DNA of 64,000 nt from Bidens hawaiensis (GCA_021521415.1 JAIQDT010003789.1:62001-126000); one strand, 5' to 3'; counted from the first letter of the stretch, positions 11,356-22,345 are shown. The notes: generated by a model from the letters alone, not told the origin. Numbers and translations are program-made.

Positions 11356-12359
11356 ACTTGTGAGTGTGCACTTAGGGATTTCCTAGCTCGTTGCAGGTGT
11401 TCGATCGATTTCAGGTGAGTTCATGATGCGCTTTTTACTCTTTTAAATTTTGGGCTAGCATGCACACCTAAGTGTTTTCTTACTTGATGAAATATTTTAA
11501 ATGATTTTATATAGGCTTGCTAGTATATGGTAAGCCTTGGGATGTTAAATATATATATATATATACACATTATTGTTTGGCCTATATTGGCGATGTTGTA
11601 GTCGTTTCAACTACTGATGTTGCGTATGTCTACTTTGTGTTTGCATGCGTTGATGTTACGTGTTTGGGTTGTACGTTTGCTCAACCATGATGTTACGTGT
11701 TTGGGTTGTACGTTTGCTCGGCCCTGATGTTATTACTTGGATGATATATATATATATGTAGGTATATAATTATAAGGATGCTTTCATATATAATTACAAG
11801 GATGTTTATATATAATTATATGGACGATTATATATAATTATAAGGATGTTTATATTTAATTATAAGGATGTTTATATATATGTGTATATATATATAAGGA
11901 TGATTATTTATTGTTGATGATGGCCTAACTGTTTTATCCCGTTTATTTGGCCTAACTGTTATATCCCTTTTATTTTAAAACTCTTGGATTGACTATTATG
12001 ATTATTATTATAGATGTTATTTATAAAAACTTGAACTCACTCAGCTCAAGCTGACTTTGTGTGCATGTTAGTGTGAGTTTCAGGTTAGGAGATGGATACA
12101 TTACCGCTTGGACGTGCACGAAGCTACTTGGACGGTGGAGAGCATACTTAGTCGGATGTTTCAATAATAATAAATTTTTTCTTTTTAACATTTATTTAAA
12201 TTGGTTTTGGGAACTTATTTTATTATTTATGTTTTCCGCTGAATTATACTCTGAAATAGTTATTTTAATGAAGTGAATTGTTTTTAAGTTTAATTATTTT
12301 TACGAGTGTTTTGAATGATTACTAACTTTGGGGTACCTGGGGTTCGGGGCCTTACAAGT

Positions 12360-12372
12360 TGGTATTAGAGCC
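12360..12372 (+). other. primer-binding site (tRNA-iMet) of Y element
   Basis: tggtattagagcc lies three bases after the LTR end. It matches the usual plant initiator-Met primer site tggtatcagagcc with one c-to-t change. Its place fixes the LTR boundary at 12356 and shows that the Y element is on the plus strand. Confidence 0.88.
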
Positions 12373-12925
12373 ATGGTTCGAGGGATCCGAGCATCCCCGA
12401 ATGCTTGGACTCGAACTGTAAGAAAGAAACTAGTATGCCCACCGCGAGTAGCTGCACGCCAAGAGGTAACTTTAAATTATTTAGTCATTCCTTTGAATTT
12501 GAAAGTTTCTAGTATGTGATTAATTGTAAAGTGTTAGATAGAATGCTAATGTGGGTAGGGGCAGGGGGTGCTTAGAACGGGCCGGTGAAGTAAACGACTA
12601 ATAACACTTGATCAACGTTATTAGCAGTTTACCCTTACCTTCCATGTTTTAAATACCACTTGTGTCTGACTATGTTAGGGTTCCGTCTTTGTAGGGATAG
12701 GATTTGGCTAACTCTCGAGTCGTTAGCGTTAAAGTTTATCTTATTCCCTAAATTCTCCTGTTCGTTTCCCATCCTCTCGAACGCTTTGCGCGTAATTGTT
12801 TAGCTGAGGCGTAGCATACTGTCACTCTGGGTTCCTTGGTACTTGACCGCTTAAATTCCTCGCTCCTTCAAGAATGTATGAGCAACTGTTTAGCTAAGTA
12901 GGAGTGTGATGTTATCCCAGATACC
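12373..12925 (+). other. Y element leader and eroded gag region
   Basis: No open frame of useful length and no zinc-knuckle motif can be read here. By position it should hold the leader and gag. The distance to the protease is far too short for a full gag, so most of gag has been deleted. Confidence 0.5.
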
Positions 12926-13990
12926 TTTCTACTTGATGAATTACCGGCGTCAGTATTATTTGATTCGGGCGCCAGTAGAAGTTTTGTGTCTACCGCTTTC
13001 TGTTCCTCGTTGAATAAATCACCCGAGCGCGTAGTCGATGTGTTTGAGGTTGAGGTCGCCGTAGGAAAATCTGTTTCCGTGTCTAGGGCTACCGTCGGTG
13101 ATGTTCCTATCGTTCGGGAATTCCCGGATGTAATTCCAGATGATTTGTCAGATGTGCCGCCGGACCGCGAGGTCGAGTTCTAGATAGATCTTGTGCCGGG
13201 CGCAAAACCCGTTGCTCGAACCCTTATCGTCTAGCACCGAATGAGATGAAAGAACTTATGGCCCAGTTGGAAGACTTGCTCGACAAGGGCTTCATTCGAC
13301 CGAGCATCTCGCCTTGGGGTGCCCCGGTCTTGTTCGTTAAGAAGAAGGACGGTAGCATGATGATGTGCATTGACTACCGTGAGTTGAATAAGCTCACCGT
13401 TAAAAATCGGTACCCGCTCCCGAGGATCGACGACTAATTTGATTAGCTCCAATGAGCTAGTTGGTTCTCGAAGATCGACCTTAGGTCCGGGTATCATCAG
13501 TTGAAGATTCTGGAGGAAGATATTCCTAAGACTGCCTTCCGCACTCGTTATGGGCACTATGAATTCCTCGTGATGTCTTTCGGTTTGACCAACGCATCTT
13601 ATGAACCGGGTGTGTAGACCGATGCTCGATCGCTCTGTTATTGTATTCATCGACGACATCCTTGTGTATTCCAAAAGCGAATCCGATCACGTCGGTCATC
13701 TCTTGGAAGTTTTGGAAGCTCTGCGAAAGAACAAGTTGTATGCAAAATTTTCTAGTTGTTACTTCTGGTTGCGTGAGGTTCAGTTCTTGGGTCATGTTAT
13801 TAACCCGAGGGGTATTTTGGTTGATCCTGCAAAGGTGGAAGTCGTGAATGATTGGGAGTCTCCTAAGTCTCCATCTGAAATCCGTAGCTTTCTGGGCTTG
13901 GCGGGGTATTACCGCCACTTTATTCCCGACTTTTCGAAAATTGCTTCTTCGCTGACCAAGTTGACTAAGAAGAGTGTTAAGTTCGTTTGA
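12926..13990 (+). pseudogene. Y element protease/RT remnant
   Basis: The plus strand reads the aspartic protease motif VLFDSGASRSFVS at about 12952-12995. It then jumps, through a deletion of the protease C-terminus, to the RT entry sequence [11 protein letters not shown] (13117-13150). RT follows with stops and frame changes: [21 protein letters not shown] (13290-13350), a stop just after LPRIDD (13436), DLRSGYHQL, then in another frame the catalytic FIDDILVYS (13648-13674) and [17 protein letters not shown] (13890-13940). The catalytic DD pair is intact. The reading ends abruptly at about 13990, before RNase H and integrase. This is a plant Ty3/Gypsy RT, most like chromoviruses (inference from motifs only). 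Confidence 0.88.
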
Positions 13991-14039
13991 TGATTTTGAT
14001 GACCACGGGATGGATACGTGGAACAAAGAATATAAACTA

Positions 14040-14415
14040 ATTCATCTTCGTACGTACATTAAAACGAAAGATGATTTGATGCTTGCCATTTGTCTGTAGA
14101 ATCTTAAGTGAAACCAAAGCTAGTAGTTAATGAAAGATAACTGTAATAATAGAGAACAAAATAACCCATAACAATCCCTAGTTATGTGTAACATTAATCT
14201 CCGTGACGGTCTCCCATGTAAATGGCTTGTCTGCATCTAAAAAGACCAATAATCATAAGTGGAGAACTGTTAGATGGGTGGATTGGAACAACCTAAGTTT
14301 TAAAAGCCAAAGATATTGCAACATGCATCATCCACGTAATTCATTAAGACATAGCCTTCCCCTAAAACATATTCAGACATAAGTAAAAGACCAGCTTCAT
14401 TGATGCTTCTTATAA
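14040..14415 (-). pseudogene. exon-like fragments of an unidentified gene (possible capture)
   Basis: Three minus-strand stretches look like short plant exons. About 14327-14410 reads INEAGLLLMSEYVLGEGYVL. About 14205-14250 reads DADKPFTWETVTEI and is preceded by a pyrimidine-rich tract ending in ag. About 14040-14096 reads NGKHQIIFRFNVRTKM followed by a stop, and is preceded by ttctacag. The spacers are AT-rich, as introns are. I do not recognise the protein. The pieces lie upstream of a Helitron-like 3' end at 15722, and Helitrons often carry gene fragments, so capture is possible. Frame choice is uncertain. Confidence 0.3.
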
Positions 14416-14429
14416 CAATGTGTCACGAG

Positions 14430-14745
14430 CTCGAAAAGGTGTTATTAAATGGATTTAGGGTAGTTGGTTGACTAACTTTCCGGAGTTCCCTAAGTACATT
14501 TCAACATTACAAGCCTCAAACCCTACAACTATTGACAAATGGTTACATAACCCCTCTAGATCTTCCCATTGTCATACCTCTAAATATGTGTTTTGGGCTT
14601 TTGGGCGGTTATTAGAAGTATTTCAGTTGCGTCACCAATAACATCTGTTGAAAACACCCAATTGAGTGGATCCCAGCCCCCAGGGGGTAAGATGTTATTT
14701 GCAGTCACAAAAAATGCAAACATGGGGAAAGGTGTGGAGATTATA
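14430..14745 (+). pseudogene. MuDR/MULE transposase fragment
   Basis: The plus strand reads NFPEFPKYISTLQASNPTTI, KWLHNPSR and YVFWAFGRLLE (about 14473-14620). After a frame change comes VENTQL (canonical VDGTHL) and FAVTKNANMG (about 14650-14715). This is the order seen in plant MULE transposases around the start of the DDE domain. The first catalytic Asp, which lies in the VDGTHL box, has become Glu-Asn here. Only about 100 residues of a normal 600-plus remain, so it is a dead fragment, either inserted into the Y element or carried by a Helitron. Confidence 0.65.
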
Positions 14746-15082
14746 GTTGGTAAACGTTGAACTAATTGTGATTTGATATTGGTGCATCTTAAAACTCTGG
14801 TTAGCTTTGTCTAGATATTCTTTGAAGATTTCATATTTTCTGTGGTTAGTGCTCTAGTTGTTGATTATGGCTTCTAGTCAATAGTTCGGAAATAATGTTT
14901 ATTCCATATGTACCTATACAAATTTGTGAAATGCGTACACACACATATATATAAATAACTACCAAAAAATCATATTGTGTTGGTCTTTGGCTGCTTTCAC
15001 CCCCTTTCAAGCTACCATATTGTTTGATTTGTGATTTGAAGCTTCTTATCTCACAAAGCCCAGATAGTTCTTAATTTATTTA
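14746..15082. other. unassigned AT-rich sequence
   Basis: No coding signal or clear repeat is visible. Confidence 0.3.
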
Positions 15083-15310
15083 TAACGTCTCATTTACTTG
15101 TGAAAAATTTTCATAAACAAATAATAATTTTTGCAGGTCATGGGTCTTACTGAACCCTGATAGCCCTTAAACGTGTTATAACATCTCATTTATGTGTGAA
15201 ATAACCTTCTAATTTTCAAAAATAGTTTTCGCGGTTATTGGGTCTCACCAAACCCGGATAACCCTTAAACGCGTTATCACATCTCATTTATTTGTGAAAC
15301 ACTTTCATCG
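15083..15310 (+). repeat. 96-bp tandem repeat, about 2.3 copies
   Basis: The units begin taacgtctcattta (15083), taacatctcattta (15179) and tatcacatctcattta (15275), so the period is about 96 bp. Each contains 'gggtct(t/c)ac(t/c)(g/a)aaccc(t/g)gata(g/a)cccttaaacg'-type sequence. The copies are about 75-80% alike by eye. Confidence 0.8.
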
Positions 15311-15697
15311 TCAAACCCTAATTTAATTGGTTTTCATCGTGTATTCTCTGTCGTTGGTCTATCCTCTTCACCACCAGTTAACCTACGATTACCACCCGCT
15401 GTCATCAACCCCCCCCCCCCTTCTCATGCATCAACCATCTTTGTCATTTACATTAACCGCCTCTTTTTCATAGGATAAATATGTGAGTTCATATTTGTTT
15501 ATTAAAAAAAATCAACATGTTCATGTTAAAAATCTACACGCCTCAATTAAAAGATCCCAAACGTTAAAGAATTTAATGAATGTAACAAACTAATATATAC
15601 GTATTAAATCAAAACAAAACTACGTTAAAAATAAAACAAATGATCATTATAAAATACAAAATAACTTTACGATAAAAAACAAAAACCTAAATAATAG

Positions 15698-15722
15698 CCC
15701 GTAACACGGGGACTCAAACTAA
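15698..15722 (+). mobile_element. candidate Helitron 3' end (hairpin + ctaa)
   Basis: A small hairpin cccgt-aac-acggg (15698-15710) is followed after 8 bases by ctaa (15719-15722) and then t. This is the Helitron 3' signature (hairpin a few bases before CTRR, insertion before T). The 5' end (TC after A) is not identified, so the extent is open. It could reach back over the gene-like fragments at 14040-14745. Confidence 0.45.
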
Positions 15723-15775
15723 TATATATATGTGTGTGTGTGCGTGCGTGCGTGTGTGTGTTGCGCGCGCGTGGG
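15723..15775. repeat. (ta)n(tg)n(cg)n microsatellite
   Basis: An alternating purine-pyrimidine tract (tatatatatgtgtgtg...gcgcgcgcg) lies directly after the candidate Helitron end. Such tracts can adopt Z-DNA, but nothing more can be said. Confidence 0.85.
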
Positions 15776-16019
15776 CGAATGATAAGTGATTTTAATGCGA
15801 AAAGTGATTTTAACCAATGATATTTTTCTTTTCTTATTTTTTATTTTATTTATATCAAAGGGTATATCGGCAAAGATTTAAATTATTATATTTGGTAATC
15901 ATTAAAGTTTTAAGTTTCACTCGTATTCTTCTTATTTATGAGTATTTATATATTTATTTTTAGTTATAAAAAAATATTATCATTTTTTATTCGTAGATAC
16001 ATTCTATGAACACCTTTTG

Positions 16020-16560
16020 TTCCTTTTTTTGTCACATTGGATTTTACTAATCCTACGTTTATGCAGTTGGTCGATAATAATTTCACCTTTAAATGTAGCT
16101 GTCTCCGATTTCACATTTCATACTAATTGTTTTCATTAGACGCCATTTAAAAAAACATAACATCGTTAACTTTTTTTTCCCCAATTTCAAACTTATGTAT
16201 TAAGGTTTTTTATCGGATCAGGGATACTAGTCGATTGATGTAAAACTTGTCTCGACGCGGTGCTCCATAAGACTTAATTTTTTGTTTTGAAAGTTTAAAC
16301 ACCCGAATTGAAGCATCGTTTCGAGGTAAGTTTTACATCAATTGACTGTATCATCATTCCGATCAAAAGCCTAAAACATTAGTTTTATATTTATAAAAAA
16401 AAACTTAATGAAGTTAAGTTTTCTTTAACATATTTCAAATGAAAACAATTAGTGTGATATGCGGTACCAGTCACAACTATTTTATAAGGTGAGATTCTTA
16501 TTAGCCAACTTCAAAAAGATAAAATTATTAAAATCTAATTTGTCTGTTTATCTAAAATTT
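16020..16560. mobile_element. foldback/MITE-like element with long imperfect inverted arms
   Basis: The left arm (about 16020-16260) and the reverse complement of the right arm (about 16318-16560) align along most of their length. Paired blocks include cagttggtcgataataa with its partner at 16496-16512, actaattgttttcat with the complement at 16441-16455, and gattgatgtaaaactt with the complement at 16329-16344. The central loop is about 57 bp. There is no coding sequence. The class (MULE-derived, hAT-derived or other) cannot be fixed because the ends and target duplication are unclear. Confidence 0.7.
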
Positions 16561-16784
16561 CTTTTGTTTTAATTACTCAATTAAATAAAACATAAAAATT
16601 ATTTATTATCTCATCATCCTACATTCAAATCGAAGCAAATGTTATTTTAGTGTTCATGTTTTTTTTTTCCAAGTCACGTTTTTTAACTAATATTTTATTC
16701 AAATCATGTTTTTTTTTTATTTCAATTGTTTGGTAATCGGTCTTTTATTAAAAATGCGATAGAGCTACTGCTGTTTAAATTTAC

Positions 16785-17330
16785 ATGGTCAAGGTACAAG
16801 TTCTTAACAACTTTGTTTGTACGAATTCTTAGCAGTCAATGGAATATTGTTTATTAATTACCCTGTAAATATCATTATTTATAAAATTAACAAAGATTAA
16901 CATATACTAATAGGATTCAACATTAGCATGCTTGAAAATTGTTCCTTCAAGCAATTAATTGCCATGAATTTCACATTTGCGTTAGATGTACTGATCAAGT
17001 TTCGTGGTCAAGGTACATATTCCTTATAATAACTTCGTTTGTATGGATTCCTAACAAAATATGTTTACTAATCCTTAGCTGGTTGTAATATCAATTATTT
17101 TTAAAATACTAGAAAATTTATAAAGTTAACAAGGATTAACATATATTAGAACAATTAAAACATTAGCATATATGCATGAAATGCTTTCCTTAAATCGATC
17201 AATTGCCATTAATTATTTCAAATGATTTTTGAATTTACGCAGTCAATGTACAGATTCTTAACAACTTTATACATATTCCTAACCAAAAGCGAATATTGTT
17301 TATTAATTACTTGGGCTGTAATATTAATTA
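16785..17330 (+). repeat. degenerate ~225-bp tandem repeat, three copies
   Basis: Three related units begin near 16787 (ggtcaaggtacaag), 17010 (ggtcaaggtacata) and 17238 (cagtcaatgtacagat). Each runs through 'ttcttaacaactt', 'aatattgtttattaatta' and 'taaaattaacaaagattaacata'-type blocks. The third stops at 17330, exactly at the candidate Helitron boundary, so the Helitron interrupted the array. Confidence 0.7.
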
Positions 17331-17360
17331 CTAGGTTATGTACCCGTGTCTTACACGGGT

Positions 17361-19789
17361 TGGATAACTTAAATTTTGTAAGTGATAACTTTTGATAAAT
17401 AAAGTTGGGTAATACATGATTAACTAAGTACGAAGTTAAATTATAACTATTATTCACAAACTTAAAAATAAATCATAAATCTTCAAATACTTCTTTCGAT
17501 ACAACATTAGATAATACACTAAAAATATGGTAGCAACTAAAGTAAAATAGTATTATGAGAACACAAACGGTACAATCGAAACAATATGAACCAACCATCA
17601 ATAGAAGAAAACGTTCGATTAGTTAAAGAATGTACAGTAAAGGATAATCAATAAGGTTTTGATCAACAACATATGGATAGAAAGAAAGATATTACGGTTA
17701 CAGGTGAAAAGAAAGTGGGTCAGGTTCAATTAAAGATGCACGTGTTTTTAACATTGAACCGTTGAATAATGAAAATGTTTAGTTTATAAAAATGTTTTAT
17801 AAATAAACTTAACGTATTTTAAAAATATAAATTACGTTTTGTAAAAACAATTAGAGAAATCATTAAACAAAAAATATATAAAAAGAACTTTAAAAGGTAT
17901 GTGTAATTAATATATATGTATATATTATAATTTTAAAGAAATGTAGATGTTAAATTAAATCATTTTTACATTAATTACAAGACATAGCATTGTTATTTTA
18001 ATTCAAATACAAAAATATACAAAGACAATTAGAGATAAATGAATTCAAAACATGTTTATAAATTATACCATGAGTACAAATAACACATGTTAATTAAAAC
18101 ATAATACTCTAATGAAACCAACATAAAAATATATTGTCTTATACACATTTTGCATAAGTAATTTGACAACAAATATAAACAATATGTGTATGTATGTGTG
18201 TATAATTAATGAGTATCATAGTTTTTTATAATATCGTTTTTTGTAATCTTCAATTTCAAACAAATAACCATAGATAAACACGCGACTGACAGCGGAGCCA
18301 TAGGATTTTGAGACATAAACATTCTTTACGAATGATCAAAAATATAATAAAAGTTAAAAATTATTATATGTGGTACGTAAACCCGTTTGAAAAATCTAAA
18401 AAAAAGTCCGTTATTAAAATTATTGAAAAGGTAAAACGTCTAATTGTGTCATAAATGCCATCCAAAATTGATTTTAAAGAGACGACATAACTCATAACTA
18501 ATAACTTAATTAGTGGTCAACATATATTGTAAAAACTTAAAATCAAACGATTTACATATATAGAAAGTTAAATAGTTTTGAAGTTCGCAAAACATAGTAT
18601 CATTAATTATGATTATATCATTTTGGTCAAATGGTAGTTAGTAATTATAATATTTGAAATCATTCTTCAAAATAAAAAATCTTTATAACAGTATTTTTTT
18701 TGTGAATTAAAATAAATTAGAGTTTAAATGATTTAATTTGACTTCCATAATTACCCGGATGTTTTGGAAAGCGTTAATAGTCAAAACCATTAGATTTATA
18801 ACTATTTTAGAAATCACTAATATTTAAATAATTTGATTTTTGGTAATATAATCATAATATAATGTTAATTGTGTTAATAATAAACGGTTTTTGAAAATAT
18901 ATCGAACAAATAATATGGAAAATGACAAAAACTGATTTATAAAGTATAAAAATCTTTTAACTTTCGTTGAGATTGGTGAAATAATGTTTGCTTATATTAA
19001 AAATAAATAATGATGATTAGTACCTTCTTTAACAATCAATTTCATTATATATTTATTTTTTTTTCAATTTTATACATTAATTTTGACATTTATGTCTAAT
19101 TAACAATTTGCCAAATATATAAGATTAAAAGTTTGTTGAGATTGAAGACGTTAATATTGATAGTTGGGATTAGAAACTATAAAAAATATTTTAAATTTGT
19201 CAATTTCCATATTTAATAGGATCTAAATTTATTATACTTAAGACTAAATTGTTGGTCAAATTTTGTAATTATTAAGGAATCTGAATTAATTTTCATAATC
19301 AACTGTATTAAATATTTTGTTAGAATTTAAAAATAAAAAAACTTTTCATTTTTTAAGTTGACTAACTAAATAATATATAGTTAAAATAAATAAAAGATAA
19401 AGGTAAAGTTTGATGAGATTGAAAACTATAAACATCTTTTAAATTTTTCAAATTGCTTATATAATATGGTATAAATTTGTTATGCTTAATATATGGTTAT
19501 ATTAATAAAATACATTTAATACTAATAACAAATGATATGTAGATAATATAAAATTTTAAGTAGAATTTGACCAATAATAAAAATCATGGAAATGTGGAAA
19601 TAAATGAAAATCATGAAAACTTTATTATTGTATTTAAGTAACTAAAATCATGAAAATATACTAAATAAAATTTGACCAATAATGAAAATCATGAAAATAT
19701 ATTAAATTGGATTTGACAAAGATATTTTTTAACAAATGGTGAAATTCAAACTCTATAACATATTTTGTAAATTTCATATAAATGATAAG

Positions 19790-19832
<43 letters not shown>

Positions 19833-20457
19833 AAAGACATTTGAATGGATAAAATCGGTTTCTAAAATGTCATATTAAATGTGTATAAATCTAAAAATGT
19901 AACGTAAGATAATATTGCAAAGTATAATAACGTTTTAATTGCGTTGACATTGGTAAATTAATTGGACTTTGACCTACAACAATTTAATTCATTATCTTAC
20001 TATAGATAAGTTAATGTCTTATAGAACAATTAACTAAATTTTATTTCCAGATTATATAATAATCAATTGAATTACATAAATTGTGATAAATAAATAAATA
20101 CATGAAACCTAACAAAAATATACATTAATATTAAACAAAAATAAAAGCCATCTTATCAAATAATCCTCAATCCATGAAATTAATTAGCTCTATCAAGTTG
20201 GGGACAATAACCTGAAATGATAAAATTAAATATTAATCACATAATTAATAAATTAAAAATTAAAGAAGATTTGAATCATTTGAAAAAAATGTAAAATTGA
20301 TGTTAGAATTTAAAACCGAAAAATTTGAATCGCGTTACTGGAAAAACGAAATAGTGAAGCTCTCCATTGAATCTTCGATTTTGATATATAACCTAAAGAA
20401 ATTATAAGAAAAAATCATATAATTATTAATATAAATGAATGAATGTGTTAACAATAC
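17361..20457. other. long AT-rich stretch without genes
   Basis: No reading frame of interest is visible on either strand. It holds a (ta)n run at 19797-19822 and a local repeat of 'tttgaccaataat(a/g)aaaatcatg' at about 19566, 19671 and 19683. It may be intron or dead interior of the Helitron-like element. Confidence 0.4.
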
Positions 20458-20610
20458 CATATCGTCTTGAACAATCATTTCGATGGACCAATCTTGCCCG
20501 GGCTTTGAGTTGTCCTTCAGCCGCCAAATTCTCGAAATACGAACCTTTAGGATACAGTCACTGTTAAGAACATTGAGTTGGTTCAACATGGTGATATTGG
20601 TTGGCTCCAT
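20458..20610 (-). pseudogene. RPA1-like (OB-fold) first exon fragment
   Basis: The ATG at 20608-20610 opens a frame with MEPTNITMLNQLNVLNSDC, then LKVRISRIWRLKD and DWSIEMIVQDD. This is the first OB-fold start of plant replication-protein-A-like proteins, which bind single-stranded DNA. Such genes are numerous in plants and many belong to Helitrons. A gt splice donor is available right after the ATG codon at 20458-20460. A pyrimidine-rich tract ending in ag near 20390 could start the next exon. The exon after that is not recognisable, so the gene is broken. Confidence 0.65.
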
Positions 20611-20665
20611 CTGGCTACAAAAATTAAAAAAAAAACACAAAAACATTAAAATTAAATAAAAATAA

Positions 20666-20681
20666 CACTTTAAAGTGTTGG
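20666..20681. repeat. perfect 16-bp palindrome at a rearrangement junction
   Basis: aacactttaaagtgtt spans the point where non-LTR sequence meets the truncated Y 3' LTR (which starts with gtgttgggcc). It may be a chance result of the join or a trace of the deletion event. Confidence 0.7.
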
Positions 20682-21794
20682 GCCTTGGGCCAAGTTGTTG
20701 GGCCTTGGGCCAACGTGTTGGGCTTGAACGGCCCATTAGGCAAGAGTGTTCTTACGGTCTAGTTTAGTAACGCGTTGTGTACTATTTACAGGCCATTACT
20801 TGTGAGTGTGCACTTAGGGATTTCTTAGCTCGTTGCAGGTGTTCGATCGATTTCAGGTGAGTTCATGATGCGCTTTTTATTCTTTTAAATTTTGGGCTAG
20901 CATGCACACCTATGTGTTTTCTTACTTGATCAAATGTTTTAAACTATTTTATATTGGCTTGCTAGTATATGGTAGGCCTTGGGATGTTAAATATATATAT
21001 ATATACACATTATTGTTTGGCCTATATTTGGCGATGTCGTAGTCGTTTCGACTACTGATGTTGCGTATGCCTACTTTGTGTTTGCATGCGTTGATGTTAC
21101 GTGTTTGGGTTGTACGTTTACTCGACCCTGATGTTACGTGTTTGGGTTGTACGTTTGCTCGACCCTGATGTTATTACTCGGATGATATATATATGTAGGT
21201 ATATAATTATAAGGGTGCTTTCATATATAATTACAAGGATGTTTATATATAATTATAAGGACGATTATATATAATTATAAGAATGTTTATATTTAATTAT
21301 AAGGATGTTTATATATATGTATATATATATATAAGGATGATTACTTATTGTTGATGATGGCCTAACTGTTTTATCCCGTTTATTTGGCCTAATTGTTATA
21401 TCTCTTCTATTTTAAAACTCTTGGAATGACTATTATGATTATTATTATAGATGTTATTTATAAAAACTTGAACTCACTCAGCTCAAGCTGACTTTGTGTG
21501 CATGTTAGTGTTAGTTTCAGGTTAGGAGATGGATACATTACCGCTTGGACGTGCACAAAGCTACTTGGACGGTGGATAACATACTTAGTCGGATGTTTTA
21601 ATAATAATAAATGTTTTCTTGTTAACATTTATTTAAATTGGTTTTGGGAACTTATTTTTTTTATTTATGTTTTCCGCTGAATTATACTCTGAAATGGTTA
21701 TTTTAATGAAATTAATTGTTTTTAAGTTTAATTATTTTTACGAGTGTTTTGAATGATTACCAACTGTGGGGTACCCGGGGTTCGGGGCCTTTTA
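20677..21794 (+). repeat. 5'-truncated 3' LTR of Y element
   Basis: It is co-linear with 8768-8882 plus 11351-12356 of the 5' LTR, without the nested X insertion, so it preserves the empty site. Identity is high (about 95% by eye). The start of the LTR is missing. The last bases are cctttta instead of ccttaca. It is directly followed by the duplication ttggt (21795-21799). Confidence 0.9.
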
Positions 21795-22345
21795 TTGGTG
21801 AAGACCATAAAGAGCCTTGTTTAACCGGTAAACACGCTCGGGATAGTCTGGATCTTCAAAACCAGGAGGCTGCTTCAGACACACCTATTTGTGAATTTCC
21901 CCGTTCAGAACAGCACTCTTTACGTCCATTTGATAAACTTTGAAATTATTAAAAGCTGCATAGGCTAAAGATATCCGTATAGCCTCCAGTCTAGCAACCT
22001 GAGTATACACTTCAATGTAATCTATGTCTTCTTGTTGATTTCATCCTTGGACTACCAATTTTTCCTTATTATGCACACTTACCCCACGGTCATCTTTTTT
22101 GTACACTTAAATAACCATTTTGTCGGGATTGCCCTCTTCACCCGAGTTGGTTTGTCTATGAGATCCCAAACACCAAGTCAAACAAATTGTTGCAGTTCTT
22201 CTTGCAACGCTTCTACCCATTATAGTTCCTGGAGAGCCATAGAAACACTTGTCGACTCAATTTGTGATATAAAGCAAGTATATTTGGCGATACTCATAAT
22301 TCCCGAAGCATTCATATCAGTATACATACACAACAACTGATCATC
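21795..22345 (-). pseudogene. Copia element A: N-terminal half of RT
   Basis: The minus strand gives Copia RT blocks with several stops: the entry block with AIPTKW (near 22110-22125), QVARLEAIRISLAYAAF (near 21960-22010), KVYQMDVKSAVLNGE (near 21900-21945, with the first catalytic Asp), PPGFEDPDYPERVYRLNKALYGLHQ at the boundary. The frame stops at 21795-21799, where the Y element was inserted. The next RT residues resume at 7710 on the same strand. Confidence 0.85.

Larger units (their letters stand above)
7711..12356 (+). repeat. 5' LTR of Y element (interrupted by an X-family solo LTR)
   Basis: The LTR runs from tgtaacaccc to ...cggggccttaca. Without the nested insertion 8888-11350 and its extra 5-bp duplication it is about 2.18 kb, close to the 2.04-kb solo copy at 30105-32146. 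The second half (11351-12356) is nearly the same as 20800-21794. It contains 'gggccttgggccaa' repeats at 8745-8815 and several tataattataagga(c/t)g repeats at 11760-11900. Confidence 0.9.
17331..20666 (-). mobile_element. decayed Helitron-like element (minus strand) with RPA-like exon
   Basis: At its left end, read on the minus strand, a hairpin with an 8-bp stem and 3-base loop (17342-17360, acccgtgt-ctt-acacgggt) is followed after 7 bases by ctag (17334-17331) and then t, the Helitron 3' signature. Near the other end, the same strand encodes an RPA-like exon (20458-20610), a gene type often carried by plant Helitrons. The 3 kb between is AT-rich and has no Rep/helicase motif that I can read. 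The 5' boundary is uncertain. Confidence 0.55.
7711..21794 (+). mobile_element. Ty3/Gypsy element, family Y (chromovirus-like), gutted
   Basis: A plus-strand LTR retrotransposon is bounded by a 5' LTR starting tgtaacaccc (7711) and a 3' LTR fragment ending ...ggggcctttta (21794; canonical end ccttaca, here mutated). It is flanked by the 5-bp duplication ttggt at 7706-7710 and 21795-21799. An initiator-Met primer site follows the 5' LTR. The pol remnant has Ty3/Gypsy protease (FDSGAS) and RT (FIDDILVYS) motifs of the kind seen in plant chromoviruses. Gag, RNase H, integrase and any chromodomain are absent. The interior from about 13990 to 20676 is foreign or unrecognisable. The host site is the RT of Copia element A. 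Confidence 0.85.

Noticed and set aside
13231..14026. Minus-strand ORFs of 147 and 166 residues opposite the Y RT
   Set aside because: Shadows of the RT coding strand; the plus strand has all RT motifs.
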